Shown: piece after piece, positions 19,317 through 27,071 of the stretch
Layout of the letters: each line of letters starts with the position of its first letter
Numbering within the stretch: position 1 is the first letter of the stretch
NCBI RefSeq assembly: GCF_016028255.1
Contig: NZ_CP065707.1
Span: forward strand, 1,317,001 to 1,381,000
Direction of reading: 5' to 3'
Origin: Streptococcus oralis
GTDB taxonomy: Bacteria; Bacillota; Bacilli; Lactobacillales; Streptococcaceae
DNA: 64,000 nt
Program-made: the position numbers and the translations under genes
Notes under the pieces: model-generated
Told to the model about the DNA's origin: nothing
Database searches by the model: none
The model's input: only the letters and a program-made list of their open reading frames with translations

Positions 19317-19342
19317 AAAAAACTTGCGAGAGCAAGTTTTTT
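19317..19342 (+). terminator. Terminator behind CRISPR array 1
   Basis: AAAAAACTTGC-GAGA-GCAAGTTTTTT, an 11-bp perfect stem with tetraloop and T tail, 14 bases after the last partial repeat. Confidence 0.85.
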
Positions 19343-19352
19343 GTGGTATATT
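19324..19352 (+). promoter_or_regulatory. Promoter of the CorA-like gene, overlapping the array terminator
   Basis: TTGCGA (19324-19329), 17-base spacer, TGGTATATT extended -10 (19344-19352). The -35 box lies in the terminator stem. Confidence 0.55.
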
Positions 19353-19393
19353 GGAAGTGCTTTCATGTTGAATGTCTTTATCGGAGGTTGTTT

Positions 19394-20869
19394 ATGTCTG
19401 AGAGTCAATCTGTATATAGTCACCATATCTTTGTTTTGCCCTTTGCGGCCAAGGGGCTGGAGTCTTTTCCGAAGTCTTCCAATTGGAAGAAACTCAGCCA
19501 AGATGCCAATGAACTCCCCTATCTGAACGTAGAAGATGGTGAAAAAAGCGAGCGATTAAAGTACGCTTATCGCCGATATTTTAATAAAGAAGCAGAGGAG
19601 CTGATTTTCCGCAATCCTGAGCTAGTCACAAACTATGCTTATACTGGCTTAGAAAAAGGTGATGTGTATCGGATTTCTTATTATAATCAAATTGACAAAC
19701 TTGAGTGTTATGACCTGACGCTTGACTATATCATGCTTCGTTATTTACCAAATTTAGAAGCAGGTTTCCTGATTTTCTCAATGGAAAATCGTCTCTATGA
19801 TAAATTGGAAGATATTAAAAACATCAACCAGTATGGTCGTCATCTCTATGCTCCTTTTTTGACTCCATTGCTGTGTGATTTAGTCTCACCTAATAATATT
19901 GAGCTGATTAAGAGCGAAAAAATTGATGAGGCTCCACAGCCATCTGGCTTAATTTCTTCATATGGGATCATGTCGGCTCCGAAAGAAATCTTACAGGATT
20001 TCTTTGGCTTGCCTGAGGAAGCGATATTCCCAGAGGATATCTCGCAGTTTGAGTCTAAGCCTCATCTGGAGATCATCATTGATGACCGCATGTATGTGGT
20101 GAGCTACATGATGGTTCCTGATGTAAAGGACTTGATTTATAAAACGGCGAATTGGGCGAATTTTGATGATTCGGATCAAAGTTTAGAAAAGATGAAGCTT
20201 CTTTTTAGTATTTTATACGTTGATAAGGGAGATTCAACATGTCTGAGTCGAGATATGCTGAAGGCAGAGCTGGAAAAGCTTCTCTATACGAGGTGGTCAG
20301 CTGAGGGAAGCCTTTATATGGCCAGCCAGCATTCCATGATTTTTATGAGTGGTTCTGTTTTTCCTGAATTTTTCCTAAAAGGTTACTTTTTGTCGGAATA
20401 TCTGGACTTGGCTTTGATTACGCTCAGCCAGAGGATTGGTATTCTGAAGTATTCTAAGGATGCGGGGGATAGGGTCAATGCTAGAGTTTCTGATAAACTA
20501 AAGCTGCAGAAGGCTTACACGACCTTTAAAAATCAATACCTGCTTCCGGAACTTTGCCCGCAGGAGCAGGCGATTGAAATCTACGAATTGCTGCAAACCT
20601 CACTCTATATCGAGAAGCATATCAATCTCCTAGATAGTCAAATCAGAGAACTGCATGATATCAGCCAGACGGAAGCAAGTAATAAATTGAATGACAGAGT
20701 ATTAGTACTAACCGTTTTAAGTATTGCATTAGCAATCATTCCGAATATCAAAGAACTGCAGGAACACTGTCTGACGATTTGCAATCTGAGCCTGACGTAT
20801 TCATCTTGGCTTACTTTGCTTATTCCTCTTTTGACAATTGCTTTCATCTATTTCAAAAAGCGAGAATAA
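19394..20869 (+). CDS. corA: CorA-like membrane effector of the type III-B system
   Basis: 491 residues; start at MSESQSVYSHHIFVLPF with GGAGG seven bases upstream (an open frame extends 31 codons further left into the array end but has no site). The N-terminal 350 residues are soluble and of mixed alpha/beta character. Residues about 370-434 form a long helical stalk, followed by two hydrophobic helices (about 435-452, RVLVLTVLSIALAIIPNI, and 471-487, SWLTLLIPLLTIAFIYF) and a basic tail. This N-domain, stalk, two-helix order is that of CorA channels, although no GMN loop is seen. CorA-like proteins are known type III-B effectors gated by SAM-AMP. Placement between two arrays of the same system supports that role; the biochemical ligand is inferred. 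Confidence 0.72.
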   Translation: MSESQSVYSHHIFVLPFAAKGLESFPKSSNWKKLSQDANELPYLNVEDGEKSERLKYAYRRYFNKEAEELIFRNPELVTNYAYTGLEKGDVYRISYYNQIDKLECYDLTLDYIMLRYLPNLEAGFLIFSMENRLYDKLEDIKNINQYGRHLYAPFLTPLLCDLVSPNNIELIKSEKIDEAPQPSGLISSYGIMSAPKEILQDFFGLPEEAIFPEDISQFESKPHLEIIIDDRMYVVSYMMVPDVKDLIYKTANWANFDDSDQSLEKMKLLFSILYVDKGDSTCLSRDMLKAELEKLLYTRWSAEGSLYMASQHSMIFMSGSVFPEFFLKGYFLSEYLDLALITLSQRIGILKYSKDAGDRVNARVSDKLKLQKAYTTFKNQYLLPELCPQEQAIEIYELLQTSLYIEKHINLLDSQIRELHDISQTEASNKLNDRVLVLTVLSIALAIIPNIKELQEHCLTICNLSLTYSSWLTLLIPLLTIAFIYFKKRE

Positions 20870-20932
20870 ATGTATATTATCTGGACATACGATGTTCATC
20901 ACAAGCGCGTGCCTAAGATTTTGAAATCTTGA
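20870..20932 (+). pseudogene. cas2: cas2 N-terminal stub fused to the leader
   Basis: An ATG directly after the corA stop codon opens MYIIWTYDVHHKRVPKILKS and then stops. The Y-D pair in the first strand and the R-V-x-K-x-L helix start are the N-terminus of Cas2. The reading frame breaks where the leader copy begins (GAAATCTTGA at 20923), so about 70 codons were lost when the leader was joined here. No ribosome site is needed if it was coupled to corA. Confidence 0.7.
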
Positions 20933-20984
20933 AAAAAGCCCTATTTTTTGATACAATCAATCTAGAAACAGCGAAAATGCTGTT
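20923..20984 (+). promoter_or_regulatory. CRISPR leader 2 (copy of leader 1)
   Basis: Matches 16890-16951 over 62 bases with one difference (G at 16910, A at 20943). Promoter TTGAAA (20929-20934) and TACAAT (20952-20957) and the AACAGC/GCTGTT hairpin are all kept. Confidence 0.85.
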
Positions 20985-21311
20985 GTTCTACCTTACCTAT
21001 AAGGAATTGAGACACACAACCCAAAAGAACGTGGAGATTGGTATCCACAATTATCACAGTTCTACCTTACCTATGAGGAATTGAGACTGTTTGCCATCGA
21101 AAAGACGAGTGTAATCAATGACAATTGAGTCACCTTTCGTTCTACCTTACCTATAAGGAATTGAGACGCGCCCTCTTTTAAGGCAAGTTTTGGATTTAGA
21201 GTTCCTCGGTTATACCTTACCTATAAGGAATTGAGACATTGAGTAAACTGTTGCGAGATTGTCGAGAATGCCAAAAGCAACAGCATGTTATACCTTACCT
21301 ATAAGGAATTG
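20985..21311 (+). CRISPR. CRISPR array 2: 5 repeats, 4 spacers
   Basis: Repeats at 20985, 21059 (variant CTATGAGG), 21139, 21209 and 21287; spacers of 45, 51, 41 and 49 bases, none shared with array 1. The last repeat is cut after GAATTG, as in array 1. Same repeat family and orientation, so its crRNAs should load into the same Cmr complex. Confidence 0.96.
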
Positions 21312-21430
21312 GCTGTGTGTCTTTGTCTGTCTCCAAGGCACCAAAAAAGCGAGCAAATTCATGTCTGCTGGGAAGCATGAGAATTTGTTCGCCTTTTGTT
21401 TTGTAAGAATTATCAAGAAAAACTCTCTTA
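21312..21430 (-). pseudogene. Minus-strand gene fragment abutting array 2
   Basis: The reverse strand reads KTKGEQILMLPSRHEFARFF and on through GALETDKDTQP up to the truncated repeat, with no stop and no start other than inside the palindrome to its right. Composition looks like real protein. Family not recognised. It may be an old gene cut by array insertion or a fragment carried with it. Confidence 0.4.
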
Positions 21431-21500
21431 GTGACCTGCACCCCAAAAGTTAGACAGAAAAAATCTAACTTTTTGGGGTCAGTACATAGTAGGAGAGTTT
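21417..21500. repeat. Large palindrome with IS3-family-like ends (MITE or deleted IS)
   Basis: Arms AAAAACTCTC (21419-21428) and GAGAGTTTTT (21490-21499) enclose CACCCCAAAAGTTAGA and TCTAACTTTTTGGGGT around a 10-base centre. The CCCCAAAAAGTTAGA ends resemble the terminal repeats of IS150-group IS3 elements. No transposase lies between, so this is either an internally deleted element or a small palindromic repeat. It marks the right side of the CRISPR island; 21501-21690 holds nothing else I can identify. Confidence 0.55.
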
Positions 21501-21739
21501 TTCCGTGTTTCAACCACAGATAGTATAGAGCTTAAGTTAGATGGCTGATCAGTTTTTTGTTACTTCACAGTGTCGCGAATATTTATTGGTCTATTGGGTT
21601 AAATTAAAAACATTCTTTTCTACTTCATTTATCGAAAAAGACCTGCTATCCAATAGCCAACCCTACTGTACTAGTTCATTTTCAGCTTATCTATGGTATA
21701 ATAAAAGGTAGATTTATCAATTGGAGTATGAAGGATTTT

Positions 21740-22531
21740 ATGATTAAACTTGTAGCAACCGATATGGATGGAACCTTTCTAGACGGAGAGGGTCAGTTTG
21801 ATATGGAACGCCTCAAAAACTTACTTGTTTCCTATAAGGAAAAGGGGATTTATTTTGCAGTGGCTTCGGGTCGCGGTATCTTGTCGCTGAAAAAGCTATT
21901 TGCGGATGTACGTGATGAAGTGATTTTTATAGCTGAAAATGGGAGCTATGTTGAGTTTCATGGTGAGGATATATACGAGGCTACGATGTCTCGGGATTTT
22001 TACTTGAGCACTTTTGAAGCTTTAAAGAAATCGCCTTATTTTGATGAAAGAAAAATGCTCTTGACTGGGAAAAAAGCTTGTTATGTATTGGATACAGTTG
22101 ATGAGACCTATCTCATGTTTAGCCGTCACTACAATGAAAACATTCAAAAAGTAGCGAGTTTGGAAGATATCACGGATGAGATTTTTAAATTCACTACGAA
22201 CTTCACAGAAGAAACGATAGAAGCTGGTGAGGCCTGGGTCAACGAAAATGTTCCTGGTGTAAAAGCCATGACCACAGGTTTTGAATCCATCGATATTGTC
22301 TTGGACTATGTTGATAAGGGAGTGGCTATTGTTGAGCTGGCAAAAAAACTGGGGCTTATCATGGATCAGGTTATGGCTTTTGGCGACAATCTCAATGACC
22401 TTCACATGATGCAGGTTGTGGGACACCCAATCGCTCCTGAAAATGCGCGACCAGAGATTTTAGAATTAGCAGAAGCAGTGATTGGCCACCATAAGGACCA
22501 GTCAGTGATGGCTTATATGGAGGGCTTGTAA
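21740..22531 (+). CDS. HAD superfamily (Cof-type, IIB) phosphatase
   Basis: 263 residues from MIKLVATDMDGTFLDGEGQF; GAAGGA five bases upstream favours this ATG over the one four codons earlier. Motif I is DMDGTFL with the two catalytic aspartates, motif III/IV is GVAIVELAKKLG and AFGDNLNDLHMM. Cof-type HAD enzymes dephosphorylate sugar phosphates or flavin and PLP precursors; substrate unknown. An extended -10 (TGGTATAAT, 21695-21702) lies upstream. The stop overlaps the next gene's ATG by one base, so two paralogous phosphatases form one operon with ftsY. Confidence 0.9.
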   Translation: MIKLVATDMDGTFLDGEGQFDMERLKNLLVSYKEKGIYFAVASGRGILSLKKLFADVRDEVIFIAENGSYVEFHGEDIYEATMSRDFYLSTFEALKKSPYFDERKMLLTGKKACYVLDTVDETYLMFSRHYNENIQKVASLEDITDEIFKFTTNFTEETIEAGEAWVNENVPGVKAMTTGFESIDIVLDYVDKGVAIVELAKKLGLIMDQVMAFGDNLNDLHMMQVVGHPIAPENARPEILELAEAVIGHHKDQSVMAYMEGL

Positions 22532-23349
22532 TGGCAGATATTAAATTGATTGCATTGGATTTGGATGGCACCTTGCTGACAACGGATAAAAAGCTGACAG
22601 ATCGAACTAAGAAAGTCCTCAAAGCTGCGCGTGATCGTGGCATCAAGGTCGTACTGACAACAGGACGTCCTCTGAAGGCTATGGATTTCTTTCTCCATGA
22701 GTTGGGAACAGATGAACAGGAGGATGAGTACACTATCACCTTTAATGGTGGTCTGGTACAGAAAAATACAGGAGAGATTCTCGATAAAACAGTCTTTTCA
22801 ATCGACGATGTGGCACGCTTGTACGAGGAAACTGAAAAACTCGGACTTCCGTTAGATGCCATTTCAGAAGGAACAGTCTATCAAATCCAGTCGGACCACG
22901 AAAGTCTCTATGCTAAGTTCAACCCTGCCCTGACTTTCGTGCCAGTCGCTTTTGAAGATCTATCTAGTCAGATGACATATAATAAATGTGTGACCGCCTT
23001 TGCCCAAGAACCCTTGGACGCGGCCATTCAACAGATTTCTCCTGAATTGTTTGACCAATATGAAATCTTCAAATCGCGTGAAATGCTGTTGGAATGGTCG
23101 CCGAAAAACGTCCACAAGGCAACAGGTTTAGCGAAATTAATTAAACACTTGGGAATCGACCAAAGCCAAGTCATGGCTTGTGGGGACGAGGCCAATGACC
23201 TTTCTATGATTGAGTGGGCAGGTCTGGGAGTTGCCATGCAAAATGCAGTTCCTGCTGTTAAGGAAGTTGCCAATGTGATTACCCCTATGACCAACGACGA
23301 GGAAGCCGTTGCATGGGCTATCGAAGAATACGTGCTAAAGGAGAATTAG
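22531..23349 (+). CDS. Second Cof-type HAD phosphatase (YidA-like)
   Basis: 272 residues. LIALDLDGTLLTTDKKLTDRT is motif I, TTGRPLKAM motif II, and the C-terminal ACGDEANDLSMIEWAGLGVAM is motif IV. The cap domain and size fit the YidA group of sugar-phosphate phosphatases. Start overlaps the preceding HAD stop (TAATG), and ftsY follows after three bases. Confidence 0.92.
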   Translation: MADIKLIALDLDGTLLTTDKKLTDRTKKVLKAARDRGIKVVLTTGRPLKAMDFFLHELGTDEQEDEYTITFNGGLVQKNTGEILDKTVFSIDDVARLYEETEKLGLPLDAISEGTVYQIQSDHESLYAKFNPALTFVPVAFEDLSSQMTYNKCVTAFAQEPLDAAIQQISPELFDQYEIFKSREMLLEWSPKNVHKATGLAKLIKHLGIDQSQVMACGDEANDLSMIEWAGLGVAMQNAVPAVKEVANVITPMTNDEEAVAWAIEEYVLKEN

Positions 23350-23352
23350 AAT

Positions 23353-24648
23353 ATGGGATTATTTGACCGTCTATTCGGGAAAAAAGAAGAGCCGAAAATC
23401 GAAGATGTTGTAAAAGAAGCACTGGAAAATCTTGATTTGTCAGAAGAGGTTGAAGAAAGCCAAGCGGCAGTCGAAGAAACAGCGACGGACAAAGTGGAAG
23501 AAACACCTGCTCAAGAAGAAATTCCTCAGATCTCGACAGAAGAAGTTATTGAACCAGAAGCAGTCGAAGAAACTGCTCAGAAAGAGCTTGAGCTAGAAGC
23601 TGATGAATTGGAACAATTCCAAGAGACAGAAGAAGCTCTAGAAGAAGAGAAGCAAGAAACTGTAGAGTTCGAAGAAGGGTTAGCTTCTGAAGTAGTTGAA
23701 GAAGAACTTCCTCAGGTTGAAGAAACCGTTCAGGAAAAATATGACCGCAGTCTCAAGAAAACGCGTACGGGATTCGGAGCTCGTTTGAATGCCTTCTTTG
23801 CCAACTTTCGTTCTGTCGATGAAGAATTTTTCGAGGAATTGGAAGAACTGCTCATCATGAGCGACGTCGGTGTGCAAGTCGCTTCAAACTTAACAGAAGA
23901 ACTACGCTATGAAGCCAAATTAGAAAACGCTAAGAAGCCTGACGCACTTCGTCGTGTCATTATTGAGAAATTAGTTGAACTCTATGAGAAGGATGGCAAC
24001 TACGATGAACAAATTCATTTTCAAGATGGCTTGACAGTCATGCTCTTTGTTGGTGTTAACGGTGTTGGGAAGACAACTTCTATCGGGAAACTAGCTCACC
24101 GCTACAAACAAGCTGGCAAGAAAGTCATGCTGGTTGCGGCAGATACCTTCCGTGCAGGGGCAGTGGCCCAGCTAGCTGAATGGGGCCGTCGTGTGGATGT
24201 TCCTGTTGTGACGGGGCCTGAAAAGGCTGATCCAGCAAGTGTGGTCTTTGATGGGATGGAATGCGCCGTAGCAGAAGGGATTGATATTCTCATGATTGAT
24301 ACAGCAGGTCGTCTGCAAAACAAGGACAACCTTATGGCCGAGTTGGAAAAGATTGGTCGCATTATCAAGCGTGTCGTTCCTGAAGCACCCCATGAAACTT
24401 TCTTAGCACTCGATGCGTCAACTGGACAAAACGCCCTGGTACAAGCTAAAGAATTTTCGAAAATTACCCCTGTTACCGGTATTGTATTGACAAAAATTGA
24501 TGGAACTGCCCGTGGTGGTGTCGTTCTGGCAATTCGTGAAGAACTCAATATCCCTGTAAAATTGATCGGTTTCGGTGAAAAAATCGATGATATCGGTGAA
24601 TTTAACTCTGAAAACTTTATGAAGGGTCTTTTAGAGGGTTTGATTTAA
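23353..24648 (+). CDS. ftsY: Signal recognition particle receptor FtsY
   Basis: 431 residues. Residues 1-130 are a highly acidic A domain (runs of E with V/A/T) used for membrane and translocon contact, followed by the N domain (four-helix bundle, LKKTRTGFGARLNAFF) and the G domain: GVNGVGKTTSIGKLA (P-loop), DTFRAGAVAQL, DTAGRLQNK and TKIDGTARGG. It receives ribosome-SRP complexes at the membrane. Third gene of the HAD-HAD-ftsY unit, closed by a strong terminator. Confidence 0.97.
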   Translation: MGLFDRLFGKKEEPKIEDVVKEALENLDLSEEVEESQAAVEETATDKVEETPAQEEIPQISTEEVIEPEAVEETAQKELELEADELEQFQETEEALEEEKQETVEFEEGLASEVVEEELPQVEETVQEKYDRSLKKTRTGFGARLNAFFANFRSVDEEFFEELEELLIMSDVGVQVASNLTEELRYEAKLENAKKPDALRRVIIEKLVELYEKDGNYDEQIHFQDGLTVMLFVGVNGVGKTTSIGKLAHRYKQAGKKVMLVAADTFRAGAVAQLAEWGRRVDVPVVTGPEKADPASVVFDGMECAVAEGIDILMIDTAGRLQNKDNLMAELEKIGRIIKRVVPEAPHETFLALDASTGQNALVQAKEFSKITPVTGIVLTKIDGTARGGVVLAIREELNIPVKLIGFGEKIDDIGEFNSENFMKGLLEGLI

Positions 24649-24654
24649 TAGAAA

Positions 24655-24692
24655 ATAAATAATCCTGCAAGTGTAGCTTGCAGGATTATTTT
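24655..24692. terminator. Bidirectional terminator between ftsY and zwf
   Basis: Stem AATAATCCTGCAAG / CTTGCAGGATTATT with a short TGTAG loop and T tail, between convergent genes. Confidence 0.88.
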
Positions 24693-24693
24693 G

Positions 24694-26181
24694 CTATTCT
24701 AAACGGCCATCTTCACGATAGGCGATATCTGGTTGCCAAGTCCATTTAGCTCCATACTTCTCAAGTAAGTCAAAGCTAGCTTGTGGCCCCATGCTTCCAG
24801 CTTTATAATCGTAGAGTGGAGCTCCGTTTTCAGCCCAGAGCTCTTCGATACGGTCAATCAATTTCCAAGAAGCACTCACTTCATCCCAGTGGCTAAAATT
24901 GGTTGAGTTGTTGTTCAAGACATCGTAGATTAATTTCTCGTAAGGATCTGGTGAGGCTCCAGTAGCAGTAGCATCTGTACGATAATCCAGAGAGCTTGGT
25001 GCCAGGTTAAATTCTTCACCGACTTGCTTCCCATTGAGGCTGAGAGAGAATCCTTCAGTTGGTTGAATATAGATGGTCAAGATATTTGGAGCAAGTGGTT
25101 CTTCAAAGATAGAGTCCATTTGCTTAAAGACGATATTGACATGAGTTCCTTTTTCCGTCAGGCGTTTCCCTGTACGGAAGAAGAAGGGAACACCACGGAA
25201 GCGATCGCTGTCTACAAAGAAGGCACCAGATGCAAAGGTTTCTGTTGTGGATTCAGGATCGACATTTGGCTCGCTTCGATAGGAAATGTATTTCATACCA
25301 TCGATTTTACCAGAGCGATATTGACCACGGATAAACTGTTCTTTCAGTTCTTCCTCAGTTGGATGATAGAGGTTTTTAAAGACCTTTATCTTTTCAGCAC
25401 GAATCTCATCCTTTGTAAAGCTAGCTGGTTTGTCCATGGCTAGAAGAGAGAGGAGTTGGAGAGTATGGTTTTGCACCATATCACGAAGGGCACCAGATTG
25501 ATCGTAGTAGCCACCGCGTTCTTCAACACCCAAGCGCTCTGCAAAGGTAATCTGAACATTATCGATGTGTTCGCGATTCCAAACATTCTCAAAGATCATG
25601 TTGGCAAAACGAACAGCAAAGATACTCTGAATCATCTCTTTACCTAAGTAATGGTCGATACGGTAGATTTGCTCCTCATCAAAGGCAGCAAGGAGATCTT
25701 CATTGAGTTTGCTAGCTGTTTCGTAGTCTGTACCAAATGGTTTCTCAACGATCAAGCGCTCAAAACCTTTGCCATCGACAATGTTTTCAGATTTGAGGTG
25801 CTTGGCAATGGTTCCAAAGAACTGAGGTGCCATAGACAAGAAGAAGAGCTTATTGTGTTCAGCTTGGTATTTTTCATTTAGCTCAGCTTGTAATTGGCGC
25901 AAAGCAATGTAATGTTCCGTGTCATTCACATCATGGCTTTGATAGTAGAAGTGGCTAGCAAATTCCTGGGCTTGTTCGGTACTATCTGCCAAATCAAGGA
26001 TGGACTCGACAACTACAGATTCAAAATATTCCTTACTCCAAGGTCTACGAGCTGTTCCGATAACTGCAAAATGCTCAGAGAGATTGCCTGATTTATAGAG
26101 TCTGAAAAGGGAAGGGTAGAGTTTGCGTTTAGCTAAATCTCCACTCGCACCGAAAATTGTAACAATAACCTTTGATGACAT
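24694..26181 (-). CDS. zwf: Glucose-6-phosphate 1-dehydrogenase
   Basis: 495 residues. The NADP fingerprint GASGDLAKRKLYPS is at residues 11-24, and the active-site signature RIDHYLGKE with the catalytic histidine relay near residue 175. It oxidises glucose-6-phosphate to 6-phosphogluconolactone, the entry to the pentose phosphate route and main NADPH source. Alone on the minus strand. Ribosome site TAGGTAG before the ATG is modest. Confidence 0.97.
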   Translation of the reverse strand: MSSKVIVTIFGASGDLAKRKLYPSLFRLYKSGNLSEHFAVIGTARRPWSKEYFESVVVESILDLADSTEQAQEFASHFYYQSHDVNDTEHYIALRQLQAELNEKYQAEHNKLFFLSMAPQFFGTIAKHLKSENIVDGKGFERLIVEKPFGTDYETASKLNEDLLAAFDEEQIYRIDHYLGKEMIQSIFAVRFANMIFENVWNREHIDNVQITFAERLGVEERGGYYDQSGALRDMVQNHTLQLLSLLAMDKPASFTKDEIRAEKIKVFKNLYHPTEEELKEQFIRGQYRSGKIDGMKYISYRSEPNVDPESTTETFASGAFFVDSDRFRGVPFFFRTGKRLTEKGTHVNIVFKQMDSIFEEPLAPNILTIYIQPTEGFSLSLNGKQVGEEFNLAPSSLDYRTDATATGASPDPYEKLIYDVLNNNSTNFSHWDEVSASWKLIDRIEELWAENGAPLYDYKAGSMGPQASFDLLEKYGAKWTWQPDIAYREDGRLE

Positions 26182-26299
26182 CTAGCTACCTAATTTCTAT
26201 ATTTTTTCCTAGTTGGACTAGGGATGAGATTTCCTCATTGTCATAGTTTTTATTTTATCATAATTTTCAAAAAAATCAAAAAATCCAATACGTAATTAA

Positions 26300-26330
26300 A
26301 AAACTGTAAGATTATCCTTACAGTTTTGTT
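26300..26330 (-). terminator. Terminator after glnQ-type gene
   Basis: AAAACTGTAAG-ATTATC-CTTACAGTTTT with a T run on the minus strand. Confidence 0.8.
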
Positions 26331-27071
26331 TTATACGTTTAAGACCTTGTCCAAGAAATCTTTCAGTCGAGGGTGTTGCGGGTTGTCGAAGATTTGATCT
26401 GGAGTTCCATCTTCCAGGAATTCACCATCAGCTGTAAAGATAACACGGTTGGCCACCTGACGAGCAAATCCCATCTCATGGGTTACGATGATCATGGTCA
26501 TGCCTTGTTCCGCCAATTCCTTCATAACGTTTAGTACATCTCCAACCATTTCAGGGTCCAGAGCGGAAGTTGGCTCATCAAAGAGCATAATATCAGGATT
26601 CATGGCAAGTCCACGAGCGATAGCTACACGCTGTTTCTGACCACCTGAAAGGCTATCTGGGTTAGCATTAGCTTTATCTGCTAGTCCAACCTTTTCAAGC
26701 AACTCCATCCCCAATTTTTCAGCCTCTTCTTTGGTCATCCGTTTGTGTTCAATAGGTGCAAAAGTGATATTTTCTAGGACGGACATGTGAGGGAAGAGGT
26801 TGAAATGTTGGAAGACCATTCCCACGTTTTCACGAACATGGTCGACATTGGTTGATTTTTCAGTCAAATCATAACCATTTACTGTGATGTGGCCGCTCGT
26901 TACCTCCTCGAGAAGGTTAAGGCTACGGAGGAAAGTGGATTTACCAGAACCTGAAGGACCGATAATACAGACAACATCTCCTTCATAGAATTTAGTAGTA
27001 ATGCCTTTTAAAACCTCATTTTTTCCATAATACTTATGCAAATCATTTACATCAATTTTTAGTTTTGCCAT
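26331..27071 (-). CDS. glnQ: Polar amino acid (glutamine-type) ABC transporter ATPase
   Basis: 246 residues. Walker [16 protein letters not shown] loop, signature [15 protein letters not shown], Walker [16 protein letters not shown] and the D/H loops ([11 protein letters not shown]) are all intact, the pattern of HisP/GlnQ amino acid importers. It energises the fused permease encoded just upstream, whose stop shares a base with this ATG (TAATG). Glutamine as substrate is inferred from streptococcal relatives. Confidence 0.9.
   Translation of the reverse strand: MAKLKIDVNDLHKYYGKNEVLKGITTKFYEGDVVCIIGPSGSGKSTFLRSLNLLEEVTSGHITVNGYDLTEKSTNVDHVRENVGMVFQHFNLFPHMSVLENITFAPIEHKRMTKEEAEKLGMELLEKVGLADKANANPDSLSGGQKQRVAIARGLAMNPDIMLFDEPTSALDPEMVGDVLNVMKELAEQGMTMIIVTHEMGFARQVANRVIFTADGEFLEDGTPDQIFDNPQHPRLKDFLDKVLNV

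Noticed and set aside
16663..21740. A CARF/HEPN nuclease (Csm6, Csx1, Can) in the island
   Set aside because: No open frame shows a CARF Rossmann start or an R-x4-6-H motif; the only effector candidate is the membrane protein.
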